NCBI GenBank assembly: GCA_013200995.1
Contig: CP053688.1
Coordinates: 3,100,001-3,164,000, forward strand
Source: Arthrobacter citreus
GTDB lineage: Bacteria; Bacillota; Bacilli; Bacillales; Bacillaceae_G
DNA: 64,000 bases
Direction: 5' to 3'
Under the pieces are notes generated by a model. It was given only the letters and a program-made list of their open reading frames with translations, was not told the DNA's origin and ran no database searches. Of this stretch, positions 31,564 through 40,627 are shown piece by piece. The stretch's first letter is position 1, and each line of letters opens with the position of its first letter. A program made the translations under genes and the position numbers.

Positions 31564-32234
31564 CCGTTTATCCCAAATTTATATCCTACACCCCAAACTG
31601 TAGAAATATAATCTGCGTCCTGTCCAAGCTTAATTCTCAATGTTTTTATATGTGTATCAACTGTTCTAGCTGTTCCGAAATAATCAAATCCCCAAACCTT
31701 TTCTAAGATTTGTTCGCGGCTAAAAACATAATCTTGATGCTTACAAAAAAATAGCAATAAATCATATTCTTTCAACGTAAGTGATAATGGTTTATCAGAT
31801 ACAAAAACATTCCGGGCTTTTTCATTGATTTTTATCTGACCAATATGAAATATAGAAGAATCCGAGTTTTTTGTTCTTCTTAGCACAGCATCAACTCTTG
31901 CAATTAATTCACTAGGGCTAAATGGTTTTACGATGTAGTCATCCGCTCCCATTTTTAACCCATTTACCTTATCCCATTCCTCACCTTTTGCAGTTAAGAA
32001 AATAACAGGAACATTTGATGTCTCTCTAATTTGTTTACAAAGTGCCCAGCCGTCCATAATCGGCATCATAATATCTAAAATAATTAAATCATAGTTTGAT
32101 TGGCTAATTTTATTCAATGCTGTTTCACCATTACTTGCTTGGTCCCAACTATACCCGCTGTTTTCTAAATACATTCCAACTAATTGACAAATTTCTTGTT
32201 CATCATCAACAATTAATATCCTTCTATCACTCAT
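31560..32234 (-). CDS. Response regulator, OmpR/PhoB type
   Basis: The 224-residue protein has a receiver with VDDE (about 9-12), the phosphoacceptor Asp in LIILDIMMP (about 53) and the Lys in IVKPF. It is joined to a winged-helix DNA-binding domain ending FGTARTVDTHIKTLRIKLG...YISTVWGVGYKF. It overlaps the histidine kinase start (4 bases) and the end of the beta-propeller lipoprotein gene (8 bases), so the three are translationally coupled. Confidence 0.95.
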   Translation of the reverse strand: MSDRRILIVDDEQEICQLVGMYLENSGYSWDQASNGETALNKISQSNYDLIILDIMMPIMDGWALCKQIRETSNVPVIFLTAKGEEWDKVNGLKMGADDYIVKPFSPSELIARVDAVLRRTKNSDSSIFHIGQIKINEKARNVFVSDKPLSLTLKEYDLLLFFCKHQDYVFSREQILEKVWGFDYFGTARTVDTHIKTLRIKLGQDADYISTVWGVGYKFGING

Positions 32235-33213
32235 GTCGAATGCCCTCTCTTAACAATAATTGGAAAGGTCCTCTCCCTACTGCCGCTTCTTTTTCAATTT
32301 TCATCGTTTTAGTATTTATTTGGTACAATTTATTTAAATCATAACTAGCTGCATACGCTGAATGTTTAAATCCAATTGCTGCATATGGGTTCGAGCCAAC
32401 TTCAATAAATTTAGTCTGATTTACAACGGTAGGATCTAACTTATAAATTTGATTTGTACCATGAGCTATTGTAAACAATCCGTCATCATTTTCAAAAAAA
32501 GATATCGGCATTAGAGGGGTATGAAGTGACTTTTGTTTCTTGCCAGTAGTAGTCGAGTATACTTTCACATCTTCATTTTCACTTTCGCCATTTCCGTGTC
32601 CACCAACGAATAATTCAGAAGCGTCATTATTTAATATTAGGCCAATTGATGTATTTGGTACTTCAATCGTTTGTTCTACTTTATAGTTGTCTAAGTTAAT
32701 ACCAATCACTTTTCTCTCGTTAAATAAACTAACAAATAGTTTATGGTGAGTCGTATCTTCAACCATAGAGATAGGATTTTTACCTATATTCAATTGTTTA
32801 AGCACGATACCCTTTTGATCAAAAAAAGTTATCGTATTCTTTTTTCCATTCGTTACAGCAATCGTATGATTACTCTTTAAAGAAATCATATTCGTAATAC
32901 CAACACCGGCCTTCCAACTCTTGACCTTTTCACCAGTTGAAAGATGGTAAATATCTATATTAGCATCTACTGGATGATATACTGCAATATCCTTTCCATT
33001 TTGCAATAAAGCCGCTCCACTGACATCTCTATTTAAATCCCAATCTGCTACTTTATGTAAGTCATATGGATCAAGAAAAGTTAAACTACCTACTTTTTTA
33101 TTTATCGAGATGAGTACATTTTCAGAATCCTTAATATGCGACATTTTATTTGGAAAACAGCCCGTACAGAACAAGAAAAGAACGAGTGTGCTAACGAAAG
33201 CAATTCGATTCAA
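32227..33213 (-). CDS. Beta-propeller (YVTN/YncE-like) lipoprotein
   Basis: About 328 residues with a lipobox LFCTGC near the N-terminus, so it is anchored to the outer face of the membrane. The rest is a repeated beta-propeller: several blades begin with patterns such as SISLNKKVGSLTFLDP-like strands and ISMVEDTTHHKLFVSLFNERKV. GGGGGGAAG before TTG 33213 decides the start rather than ATG 33228. It is cotranscribed with a two-component system and may give the sensor its input; that is inference. Confidence 0.82.
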   Translation of the reverse strand: MNRIAFVSTLVLFLFCTGCFPNKMSHIKDSENVLISINKKVGSLTFLDPYDLHKVADWDLNRDVSGAALLQNGKDIAVYHPVDANIDIYHLSTGEKVKSWKAGVGITNMISLKSNHTIAVTNGKKNTITFFDQKGIVLKQLNIGKNPISMVEDTTHHKLFVSLFNERKVIGINLDNYKVEQTIEVPNTSIGLILNNDASELFVGGHGNGESENEDVKVYSTTTGKKQKSLHTPLMPISFFENDDGLFTIAHGTNQIYKLDPTVVNQTKFIEVGSNPYAAIGFKHSAYAASYDLNKLYQINTKTMKIEKEAAVGRGPFQLLLREGIRHE

Positions 33214-33246
33214 AATACTTCCCCCCATAAAGTAATCATATAAAAG

Positions 33247-33277
33247 AAGCTATCCTTTTATCAAAGATAGGATAGCC
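33247..33277 (-). terminator. Hairpin between the two lipoprotein genes
   Basis: GGCTATCCT pairs with AGGATAGCT, followed by TTCTTTT on the minus strand. It may attenuate rather than stop transcription into the downstream genes. Confidence 0.65.
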
Positions 33278-33288
33278 TGCGTTCTTAT

Positions 33289-34029
33289 TTAATTTACTGT
33301 AACTTCTTTTTCAGTATGGTCATGTAATTCGCCTTTTTCAACATGAACCTTTACAGTGTTTATTCCTTTATCTTTAAACGTATACTTAACCTCATATTCA
33401 CCAGGTGCAACTTCTTTTGCATCTGTATAATCGTGCTTTCCATTCTCATCTTTCCATGTTTCAATTCGAACGTTCGCTTTTTTAAGTGCTTTACCATCAT
33501 TCGTCATCAAATGAATCGTAAAAACATTTTCCTTGTTTACATCAAGATTCTCGGTACCCATTAAATGAATCATTAGATCGCTATGGTGGTCATCTCCACT
33601 ATGAGATTCATGTTCACTTTTTCCAGTTTCACTATTAGATGAAGTAGTAGCAGGAACTTTAAAGTCCATTTTAGGCATCGAATGCTGATCTCTAGCAGTC
33701 ACGTGAGCAATTACATAGTAATCACCTGGATCTGTAAATTTATAGTTTGCTGAATAAATACCATCTTCACCATTCTTTGCATCTAGCATAGCCATACTAT
33801 CTTCACCTGTTTTACCAATTTCAAATTGAACTTCATCTGCATCAGTAACTGCTTTATTATTCTGGCTCACTTCAGCGCGGAGTGTAACTTCTTTATTTAA
33901 ATTAATAGCTGATGTAGGAAGAAGAATATTTACATCAACCGGTTTTTCGACTGCATCTTGATTCTTCGCGTTAGAACAACCAGCAGTCATCATAATACTG
34001 ACAATTAATAAGCTTAGTACCTTTTTCAT
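33289..34029 (-). CDS. Lipoprotein with two YtkA/FixH-like domains, histidine-rich linker
   Basis: The 246-residue exported protein has signal MKKVLSLLIVSIMMTAGC with a lipobox at Cys18. Two Ig-like YtkA/FixH-type domains (about 30-125 and 150-245) both run from an initial NLNKE/DVNKE strand to a GIYSANYKFTDPGDY/GEYEVKYTFKDKGI segment. The linker (about 130-150) is rich in His and acidic residues (HESHSGDDHHSD), as in metal-handling proteins. Copper or another metal is possible but unproven. It begins the lipoprotein and two-component cluster. Confidence 0.82.
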   Translation of the reverse strand: MKKVLSLLIVSIMMTAGCSNAKNQDAVEKPVDVNILLPTSAINLNKEVTLRAEVSQNNKAVTDADEVQFEIGKTGEDSMAMLDAKNGEDGIYSANYKFTDPGDYYVIAHVTARDQHSMPKMDFKVPATTSSNSETGKSEHESHSGDDHHSDLMIHLMGTENLDVNKENVFTIHLMTNDGKALKKANVRIETWKDENGKHDYTDAKEVAPGEYEVKYTFKDKGINTVKVHVEKGELHDHTEKEVTVN

Positions 34030-34198
34030 ATGTATTACCTCCTATAATTCTGCCGAGTTAAACAGATCACTTATCTTAATGTTTTAAACAGTTTTAAAGT
34101 AAACTCGATAGAGAAAATATCTATATAGCAAAATAAAATGACAAAAACAATCTAACACATAGATGTGATGAAAATGTGATAAACTTCTCCAAAAAAAA

Positions 34199-34220
34199 GA
34201 GACCTTCCTTAGTAAGTCCC
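34199..34220 (-). terminator. Terminator after the 60-aa gene
   Basis: GGACTTACTAAGGAAGGTCTC hairpin then a T-run on the minus strand. Confidence 0.6.
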
Positions 34221-34234
34221 CATTTTGAATTATT

Positions 34235-34417
34235 TTATTCACGTAATGCTTTTTTTTCTTTTGATTCCATTAATTCTGTTATACGCTTTTCTTCCTTTGC
34301 CGATGCTCTTTTAATTAGATAAAACGTAATAAAAGCACCAATCATAAAAATAATTAATGAAATAACGGCAGGAATATACTCTGTTTTATCTTCAGGAAAA
34401 TATAAAAACTCCATCAT
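34235..34417 (-). CDS. Small single-pass membrane protein (60 aa)
   Basis: After MMEFLYFPEDKTEYIPAV there is one membrane segment (about residues 14-36, SLIIFMIGAFITFYLI) and a charged, helical tail (KRASAKEEKRITELMESKEKK). The family is not recognised. GGGAGTGATGGG places the start at ATG 34417, not at TTG 34447. It is upstream of the YtkA/FixH-like lipoprotein gene on the same strand, separated by a terminator. Confidence 0.65.
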   Translation of the reverse strand: MMEFLYFPEDKTEYIPAVISLIIFMIGAFITFYLIKRASAKEEKRITELMESKEKKALRE

Positions 34418-34642
34418 AGTCCCATCACTCCCACTGCAATTATACAAAGTATTCTAAAATAATCAAAGTAAAATGAGTATTCTCTAATTAAAAAAATCTC
34501 TCTTTCGAAAAAGCTTTTGAAATTAATTTAATTAAAAAAATGAGTCACCTAAGATGGGCCAAAAAAATACTATTTTATTTAAGTTAGTAATTTTTCTAGA
34601 GCATTTTATTGTAAACTTTTTTATGTATATTTGATTGAAACG

Positions 34643-34748
34643 AAAGGGTGCTCGACTCCTATGGGAAATGCGGGAACCTAAGACCCGACAGGCACAGTCG
34701 CTCAGGTCTCGCCCAATAGAAAGCGAGCATCCTGTAGTGGAAATCTAC
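34643..34748. repeat. Bacillus-type intergenic hairpin repeat
   Basis: The outer arms GGGTGCTCG and CGAGCATCC and inner TATGGG/CCCAATA pair across about 100 bases. The sequence (GTGCTCGACTCCT...GAAAGCGAGCATCCTG...GTGGAAATC) looks to me like a repeat common in Bacillus genomes. The 34448-34815 gap otherwise holds nothing that I recognise. Confidence 0.65.
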
Positions 34749-34815
34749 AATACTCAACTCAATTATCAACGAATAATCTTACCATATTATTATCTAACTT
34801 CTCTATCAACAAAAT

Positions 34816-34849
34816 AAAAAACCAACTGATTTAAAATCAATTGGTTTTT
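34816..34849 (-). terminator. Terminator at the end of kapD
   Basis: AAAACCAA-TGATTTT pairs with AAAATCA-TTGGTTTT and overlaps the stop codon. Confidence 0.8.
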
Positions 34850-35468
34850 AATATGAAGATATTCTTTTCTTTAATAATGAAAAGTCAACTAAGTCTCCTA
34901 AAGTCGCGGGAGCAGGCTTTTTCATATATTGCTTATCTTTTTCTACTAATTTATAAATATGATACGTAGTTAAAGCATCATCTAGTGCTTTATGGTGATT
35001 TCCAGTTCCATCTTTTCCATATTCTTTCATTGCGTTCCATAAACCCGTTTGATTTTGGTTTCCAAAGAAAGTTTTATACTCGAGGCATAAGTCTCTTACT
35101 TCACCATTAATTGGGAACGAAATAGATGCAGCTTCACAATTGTGTTTTAGTACCCTCATATCCATATTGCCCCAAGTGATGACTGTCGTTCTATAATTCT
35201 TTGTCGCTTCATTTAATATCTCACCAAGCTCTTTTAATTGTATTCCATTATCAACATTCTCTTGTGAAATATTTAGAAACCTTTTACATCTTGAGGATAA
35301 CAATGGAAACTGAAGCGGTTTAACAAAAGAAGAATAAGTTTGATTAATCTCGTCATTAATAACACTTACAAAACCAACTTCAATAATTTCCGGAAAAAAT
35401 TTGATCCCTTTTGATTTTCCATCTGGCATTGTAAATTCAAAATCAATAAATAGGAACTGCTCTTTCAT
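34848..35468 (-). CDS. kapD: KapD, 3'-5' exonuclease-fold inhibitor of the KinA pathway
   Basis: A 206-residue DEDDh exonuclease-fold protein: FIDFEFTMP (ExoI Asp/Glu, about residue 8), TWGNMDMRVL (ExoII, about 97) and HKALDDALTT (ExoIII His-Asp, about 158). In B. subtilis KapD inhibits the KinA phosphorelay pathway to sporulation. Length matches KapD. Here it is next to pbpD, as in B. subtilis, but kapB and kinB are not in the window. GGAGGTGAGG precedes ATG 35468. Confidence 0.88.
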   Translation of the reverse strand: MKEQFLFIDFEFTMPDGKSKGIKFFPEIIEVGFVSVINDEINQTYSSFVKPLQFPLLSSRCKRFLNISQENVDNGIQLKELGEILNEATKNYRTTVITWGNMDMRVLKHNCEAASISFPINGEVRDLCLEYKTFFGNQNQTGLWNAMKEYGKDGTGNHHKALDDALTTYHIYKLVEKDKQYMKKPAPATLGDLVDFSLLKKRISSY

Positions 35469-35708
35469 TACCTCACCTCCAGAAAAATAAATTTTCTGAT
35501 TTTTCCTTATTGTCTTATATGATTAACGAATATTCAAGTAAGACAATTTGACTATTTTCTACTTATTTACTTATTTTATTAATACAACCAATTTGTGTAA
35601 AAAATAACATAAGATGCCCATCAAGATGAAAAATCGTGTTAAAATAATATACGTTCGTTTAATTAATTTTAAACGAATTAAAAAATCGAAAGTAGATAGA
35701 GGGCTATT

Positions 35709-37580
35709 ATGAAGAAAATTATTGGATTTATTATTATTATAATAAGCTTTCTTGTCTTTTATTTCACATCTCAGCAAGCTATGATGGCATATGAGACTTC
35801 AAAAAATATTCCCAAAAAGAAGGTTGAAGAATTACCTGTAGTTTCTTTATCACAGAACAGTGTTTTTTATGACCGAAACAACAATCCTTTTTATATACCT
35901 GCTTCTGGTGATAATAGAATAAATTTAAAAAGCAGTGAAATTCCTCAGCTAGTAAAGGATATTTTTATTTCTACCGAAGATCGATATTTTTATTCACATA
36001 AAGGTATAGATTTATTTGGTGTTGCTAGGGCATTTATGGTGAATGTGTCCAATAGTGGAATAGAACAAGGAGCTAGTACGATTACACAGCAGCTTGCACG
36101 AAATTTATATTTAACTCAAGCACGAACTGTAGAACGCAAAATAAAAGAGATTCAAATCTCACTTCAATTAGAAAAACAGTACACTAAAGATCAAATTTTA
36201 GAAATGTACATTAATACAATTTATTTTGCAAATCGAAATTATGGAATTGAAGCTGCTAGTAAAGCATACTTCAGCAAATCAGTTAAAGATTTGAGTATTG
36301 CTCAAACGGCTTTCGTTTGTACAATTCCAAATAACCCGACTTTATATGATCCTTTGAGAAACTTTAATAATGCTAAAAAACGCCAAGAAAGAATCTTGGG
36401 TATACTTAGAGATCAAGGGAAAATAACTGAAAAACAATATACAGCTGCAATGAAAGAAAAAATTACTTTAAAGAAAGATAGTAAAACACAGGAATATCCC
36501 GATTATTATTCTTATGTGGATTCTGAACTTAAAAGAATTTTAGCTGGTAAAAAAGGAAAATTTAATACTAGTAAACTATTAGCAGCACAGCAAACTGAGT
36601 TAAAGAAACTAAAAACGCCTGATGAAAGAGCGTTATATTTACAAAATCAGGGCTTGAAAATCTACACAAGCTTAAATCCATCAATACAGCAAGTTACGGT
36701 CAGCGCAGTTAATCAAGGAACAATTTCAACGAATACGCAAGGCGCAGCAGTTGTAGTAAAAAATGATACACATGAAATTGTTGCAATTTCAGGTGGAAGA
36801 GACTATGAACCTCATAGTCTAAATCGAGCGTTCCAGTCTTATAGACAACCGGGCTCGACAATTAAACCATTATTAGTATATGCACCATATATTGAAACAT
36901 TTGGTGCTACACCAGATACAAAAGTAAACGCAGATAACTATTGTAAAGGCACATATTGTCCGAAAAATGATAGTAAGAAAGAATACGGAGATGTAACAAT
37001 CCGTACTGCTATGCAGAATTCATATAATACTGCGGCAGTTAGATTATATGAACAGCTTACACCACGCGTTGGATACACATATTTAGATAAATATGGTTTT
37101 AACAAGATTACAACGGAAGACCGAATGGAACTAGGCCGTGCTCTTGGTGGCTTCAATATCGGTATGTCGCCTTTAGAAATGACAGAAGCATACTCCACAT
37201 TTGGTAATAATGGCGTATACTATCAAAATAGTGCGATTAAAAAGATTACATTAAGAGATGGCACAGTCTTATACGAAAACGAACCAAGATCAGTTCGTGT
37301 ATACAATCCGTCAACGAACGAAACAATGAGAAGCATGTTAAACTCTGTAGTAAAAGACGGTACTGCTAGACATATTTATATGCCACTGAACTATATAGGT
37401 GGTAAAACAGGTACAACGAACGATAATACGAATCTATGGTTCATGGGATTAACTTCAAATTATACGGTTGGTACGTGGATTGGTAATGATAAGCAAAGAA
37501 TTCCAATACCAAAAAACTATTCTTACCCACCTACTCAACGAATTTGGCAATATATCGTTGTAAATGGTCGACTATATTAA
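35709..37580 (+). CDS. pbpD: Class A penicillin-binding protein (PbpD/PBP4-like)
   Basis: The 623-residue bifunctional peptidoglycan synthase has one N-terminal membrane anchor (about 4-24), a GT51 glycosyltransferase with EDRYFYSHKGID (about 93) and QGASTITQQLARN (about 118), and a transpeptidase domain. The latter shows the SxxK motif in PGSTIKP (about 383), SYN (about 439) and KTGTT (about 560). Length equals that recalled for B. subtilis PBP4. It follows kapD as in B. subtilis. GAGGG precedes ATG 35709. Confidence 0.94.
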   Translation: MKKIIGFIIIIISFLVFYFTSQQAMMAYETSKNIPKKKVEELPVVSLSQNSVFYDRNNNPFYIPASGDNRINLKSSEIPQLVKDIFISTEDRYFYSHKGIDLFGVARAFMVNVSNSGIEQGASTITQQLARNLYLTQARTVERKIKEIQISLQLEKQYTKDQILEMYINTIYFANRNYGIEAASKAYFSKSVKDLSIAQTAFVCTIPNNPTLYDPLRNFNNAKKRQERILGILRDQGKITEKQYTAAMKEKITLKKDSKTQEYPDYYSYVDSELKRILAGKKGKFNTSKLLAAQQTELKKLKTPDERALYLQNQGLKIYTSLNPSIQQVTVSAVNQGTISTNTQGAAVVVKNDTHEIVAISGGRDYEPHSLNRAFQSYRQPGSTIKPLLVYAPYIETFGATPDTKVNADNYCKGTYCPKNDSKKEYGDVTIRTAMQNSYNTAAVRLYEQLTPRVGYTYLDKYGFNKITTEDRMELGRALGGFNIGMSPLEMTEAYSTFGNNGVYYQNSAIKKITLRDGTVLYENEPRSVRVYNPSTNETMRSMLNSVVKDGTARHIYMPLNYIGGKTGTTNDNTNLWFMGLTSNYTVGTWIGNDKQRIPIPKNYSYPPTQRIWQYIVVNGRLY

Positions 37581-37589
37581 TCTATAAAC

Positions 37590-37634
37590 AAAAAAAGTAG
37601 CACTTTTGATTCATTCAAAAGTGCTACTTTTTTT
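37590..37634. terminator. Terminator shared by pbpD and yufK
   Basis: AAAAAGTAGCACTTTTGA pairs with TCAAAAGTGCTACTTTTT. Confidence 0.9.
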
Positions 37635-38190
37635 AAAATGGCATTGAAGTTTTAAACTTAGCTAAAAGTGTAAATGCGCCATATACTACTCCGCTACCAA
37701 CTAATCCCCAAATGATTAATTGGATCATGATAAAACCTATAACCCCTATAATTGTGTAGTTAGATTTTTGCTTAATTAAAAATAAGATATAAAATGCAAT
37801 TACTGCTACTATTAAAACAATAGCAATATACACTAAAGATTTATTTAAAAATATAGCAATTAATCCACCTATTAAAAAGACAAAAGAGTACTTTTTAGTT
37901 GCTAATAAGTCTACTCCTTCGTTATCCTTCGAAAATAGCAGTAAAGCAAATTGCCAGATCATATCAGAAATTAATTTGAATCCACTCAAAACTAAATAGA
38001 AAAGAAATGCGATACCTATAAATGTAAGAATTCTAATTTCCTTTTCTGGAAGAATATCTGTAAGTGGCTGTAGAATACCAGATACTGATAAGAAGTTTAT
38101 AGCCAATTGAAAGAAGTTTAGTGTAATCGCGACTGTAAACATAATTATTGATAAAAGTGCATTAAAGCCCGTGTAATATATATTTTTCAT
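37633..38190 (-). CDS. yufK: YufK-like membrane protein (DUF5366)
   Basis: A 185-residue protein with about five membrane helices (11-35, 53-75, 98-118, 118-137, 145-170). Function unknown. The assignment rests on size, hydrophobic profile and position after pbpD, where B. subtilis has yuxK/yufK. AAAGGAG precedes ATG 38190. Confidence 0.7.
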   Translation of the reverse strand: MKNIYYTGFNALLSIIMFTVAITLNFFQLAINFLSVSGILQPLTDILPEKEIRILTFIGIAFLFYLVLSGFKLISDMIWQFALLLFSKDNEGVDLLATKKYSFVFLIGGLIAIFLNKSLVYIAIVLIVAVIAFYILFLIKQKSNYTIIGVIGFIMIQLIIWGLVGSGVVYGAFTLLAKFKTSMPF

Positions 38191-38397
38191 CGAATGTCTC
38201 CTTTCTTCTCTATCTCAAGAAGTTTTTAAATGATCAAATCCTTAAGTAGAGGATGTCTCGCTTCTCTTCGAAATTTTATATACACAACTTAATTATTTTA
38301 CCATAAGTTTGTCATAATTTTGACGATTTTTTTCTTTTAAGAATTAGTCCGTTTAAATTTCGTATTTAGGTATGAATTGACTTGTTAGCTGAATGTA

Positions 38398-38435
38398 CAA
38401 AAAAAGCTGCTAAATTACAAAAGTAATTTAACAGC
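38398..38435 (-). terminator. Terminator after the thioesterase gene
   Basis: CTGTTAAATTAC pairs with GTAATTTAGCAG, then seven T on the minus strand. Confidence 0.8.
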
Positions 38436-38443
38436 GCATTAAA

Positions 38444-38818
38444 TTAATTTCGTTTATCTTTAATAGCAACTGTACATCTTGAGATACAAATCAATTGCTC
38501 ATCCTCAGAATAGATTTTTATATCCCAAACCATTGTCGTTTTACCAGTATGTACTGCAGTTCCAATAGCAGTTACAACCCCATCACGTACAGATCTAAGA
38601 TGATTTGCGTTTATTTCAAGACCAAAAGCAAGTTGATTCTCTTGATCAATCATCGAAAACGTCCCTACACTTGCAACTGTTTCAGCTAAAGCAACTGAAG
38701 CACCTCCGTGTAAATAACCGAATGGTTGATGTACTTTGTCAGTTACTTCCATTTTCATCACTACTTTTCCCTCTTCAACCGACTCGATCGTCATACCTAA
38801 AGCATGCATTAAGGTCAT
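38444..38818 (-). CDS. menI: Hotdog thioesterase, DHNA-CoA hydrolase (YuxO/MenI-like)
   Basis: The 124-residue PaaI-type hotdog protein has the catalytic region PFGYLHGGASVALAETVASVG (Glu in ALAET), GLEINANHLRSVRDG and LICISRCT. It strongly recalls B. subtilis YuxO (MenI), which cleaves 1,4-dihydroxy-2-naphthoyl-CoA in menaquinone synthesis. GGAGGAG inside the upstream ATG codon region fixes the start at ATG 38818, not 38830. The comA gene that precedes yuxO in B. subtilis is not present. Confidence 0.88.
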   Translation of the reverse strand: MTLMHALGMTIESVEEGKVVMKMEVTDKVHQPFGYLHGGASVALAETVASVGTFSMIDQENQLAFGLEINANHLRSVRDGVVTAIGTAVHTGKTTMVWDIKIYSEDEQLICISRCTVAIKDKRN

Positions 38819-38989
38819 TTTCTCCTCCATTTATTCTCCGCCTCTCGTTTATCATTTCTGTTTTAATACCAGTAGTTGGGCACATAAGTTCAACTACTTC
38901 TATTTTATAATAAAAATTCACTTATTTTAAATTCGAGATAATTAAAAGATTTTCCTTTTAAACAAGAAAATAACCAGGTCTACGTTATA

Positions 38990-39023
38990 ATACCCCTTGC
39001 TAAAAATTGCAAGGGGTATTTTG
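38990..39023 (-). terminator. Terminator after the SRPBCC gene
   Basis: TACCCCTTGCAA pairs with TTGCAAGGGGTA on either strand, next to the stop. Confidence 0.8.
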
Positions 39024-39024
39024 T

Positions 39025-39477
39025 TTATAGTACACCATCAAAACGTTCTTCTGCATATTTTTTTAATCGATCTAATTGTTTAACTAAAGTTCGTTTTTCA
39101 AACCAACTGAATATGAAGCCCATCATTGATTCCATTTCCAATTTACACTCATAGTCTAAATTGGTTTGATTAGCTCCTATAGAAGATAGGTGATAGATAG
39201 CATCAACAGTAAAATTAGAATGCTTTAAACGGACGCTAAGCTCTTTTGGAGGTTTATATGAAATGATTTCTCCTTCGTATTCTTGAATCTCCTCGTCCTC
39301 TTTTAGCTTTTGCTTAAATTTATGCCCCACTGGATTTTCTCTATTATAATTTTCATCATACTGATTCTCGATAAACCCGTCCATCCACTTTTTCATGTGC
39401 TCATCTGAGTCGATTACTTCAAAAACAGCTTCTATCGGCGCATTAATAGTTAAGCTATAATTTGTTGTTTTTGACAT
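39025..39477 (-). CDS. SRPBCC/START-like family protein
   Basis: A 150-residue protein with the Bet v1-like fold seen in polyketide cyclase/AHSA1-type proteins. It opens YSLTINAPIEAVFEVIDSDEHMKKWMDG, then has QKLKEDEEIQEYEGEIISY and a C-terminal long helix (TLVKQLDRLKKYAEERF). Such proteins bind hydrophobic ligands; the role here is unknown. It follows yuiC by 15 bases on the same strand and may be cotranscribed with it. Confidence 0.82.
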   Translation of the reverse strand: MSKTTNYSLTINAPIEAVFEVIDSDEHMKKWMDGFIENQYDENYNRENPVGHKFKQKLKEDEEIQEYEGEIISYKPPKELSVRLKHSNFTVDAIYHLSSIGANQTNLDYECKLEMESMMGFIFSWFEKRTLVKQLDRLKKYAEERFDGVL

Positions 39478-39492
39478 AGTCCATTCACCAGC

Positions 39493-40131
39493 CTAATTTT
39501 TTGATTGCTGCCTAAATACTTGTAACGAATTTTGTTCATTCAATCCTTTTAAATCTGATTCAGTAAATCTTCCAGTTCCTTGTTTTATGATATAAACAGT
39601 TAATTTCTTCTTTCCCCAATGCTCAAATACATCTCCAACGGTTTGAAAGTATAAATCCAAGTGATGTCCTTTAACGGCTGCACCTTTATCAGCTACGACG
39701 CCATAACCGTATCCAGGAATAAATAAGATCGTTCCAATCGGAAAGATATTTAAGTCAGCTGCTATAGTTGAAAATAAATCCCTCTTTACTTCCACACCTG
39801 AATAAGTAATTCCGTATGAATGGTCCTTGGGACTTTTCCCTGTCGATTCTCTTCCAGCTGTATATCCTGTTGCTGTAACTGTTACCTTTTTATAATTATT
39901 CCAATTCGTATTATGTTCGATGTTTTTTGCCATTGTTTTCATTATGCTTTCGTTTGTAATCGTTGATTTATTTTCTTCAGCAAAAACTTTATTTATTACA
40001 ATAGCGTCACTAAACCAATCCTTTATAGTAGCTATTTGAACATTGGCAAGGATTTTAAAAGACGAAAACAAAGCAATAATGAATAAAATAGATAAAATAA
40101 CTCGACTAAATAATTTTTTACTTATACCCAA
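39493..40131 (-). CDS. yuiC: 3D-domain protein YuiC (lytic transglycosylase type)
   Basis: About 212 residues with an N-terminal membrane/signal segment (8-30). The C-terminal 3D domain (about 85-190) begins [11 protein letters not shown], with Asp residues in [23 protein letters not shown] and HHLDLYF. B. subtilis YuiC is a muropeptide-cleaving protein of the MltA/3D type. The start TTG 40131 lies 12 bases after GGAG. Order yuiC-yuiB-(Nudix)-yumB is close to B. subtilis. Confidence 0.9.
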   Translation of the reverse strand: MGISKKLFSRVILSILFIIALFSSFKILANVQIATIKDWFSDAIVINKVFAEENKSTITNESIMKTMAKNIEHNTNWNNYKKVTVTATGYTAGRESTGKSPKDHSYGITYSGVEVKRDLFSTIAADLNIFPIGTILFIPGYGYGVVADKGAAVKGHHLDLYFQTVGDVFEHWGKKKLTVYIIKQGTGRFTESDLKGLNEQNSLQVFRQQSKN

Positions 40132-40189
40132 TGAATCATTTCACTCCTTTTCATCTTTTCATCATTCCCTAAAACAAAAAAAATATAAA

Positions 40190-40215
40190 AAAACTTTCTC
40201 AAGCTAGAGAAAGTT
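40190..40215 (-). terminator. Hairpin after yuiB
   Basis: AACTTTCTC pairs with GAGAAAGTT, with T-run on the minus strand. Confidence 0.75.
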
Positions 40216-40537
40216 AGAACATTTGATATCCATTTTTTCTTAATGACAGTATTACAACACCTGACATAATCGCTCCCACTAGACCAGCTGATAAAATAAC
40301 AATATCACCTGTTCCAACTGCCATAAGGTTCGCTTTTAATGTCTCAAAAGCACTTGAAGTATTAGTAAAATACTTTATTGTACTAATCTTGTCCACAATC
40401 ATCACGATTAAAAGAGGATAGATTACTACCATGAACCAAGTCGTTCGAAAAAGCATATTTGCAAGGAAGCCAATTCCAAATGCTAATACGAAAAATAACA
40501 ATATAGAAATTAGTAAAACCGGAATACTCATCACCAT
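40214..40537 (-). CDS. yuiB: YuiB-like membrane protein
   Basis: About 107 residues with about three hydrophobic segments (3-25, 30-48, 76-98). SIPVLLISILLFFVLAFGIGF matches my recollection of YuiB. Function unknown. The GTG at 40555 lies inside GTGGGGTG, the likely ribosome binding site, so ATG 40537 or 40531 is the start. Confidence 0.78.
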   Translation of the reverse strand: MVMSIPVLLISILLFFVLAFGIGFLANMLFRTTWFMVVIYPLLIVMIVDKISTIKYFTNTSSAFETLKANLMAVGTGDIVILSAGLVGAIMSGVVILSLRKNGYQMF

Positions 40538-40627
40538 ATAAAAAACACACCCCACATTTTTTCTATATACAGTGTAAAACCTTCTCGCCTTGTCGTCAAT
40601 TTTTTAAATATTCTAACTTTAAAAATA

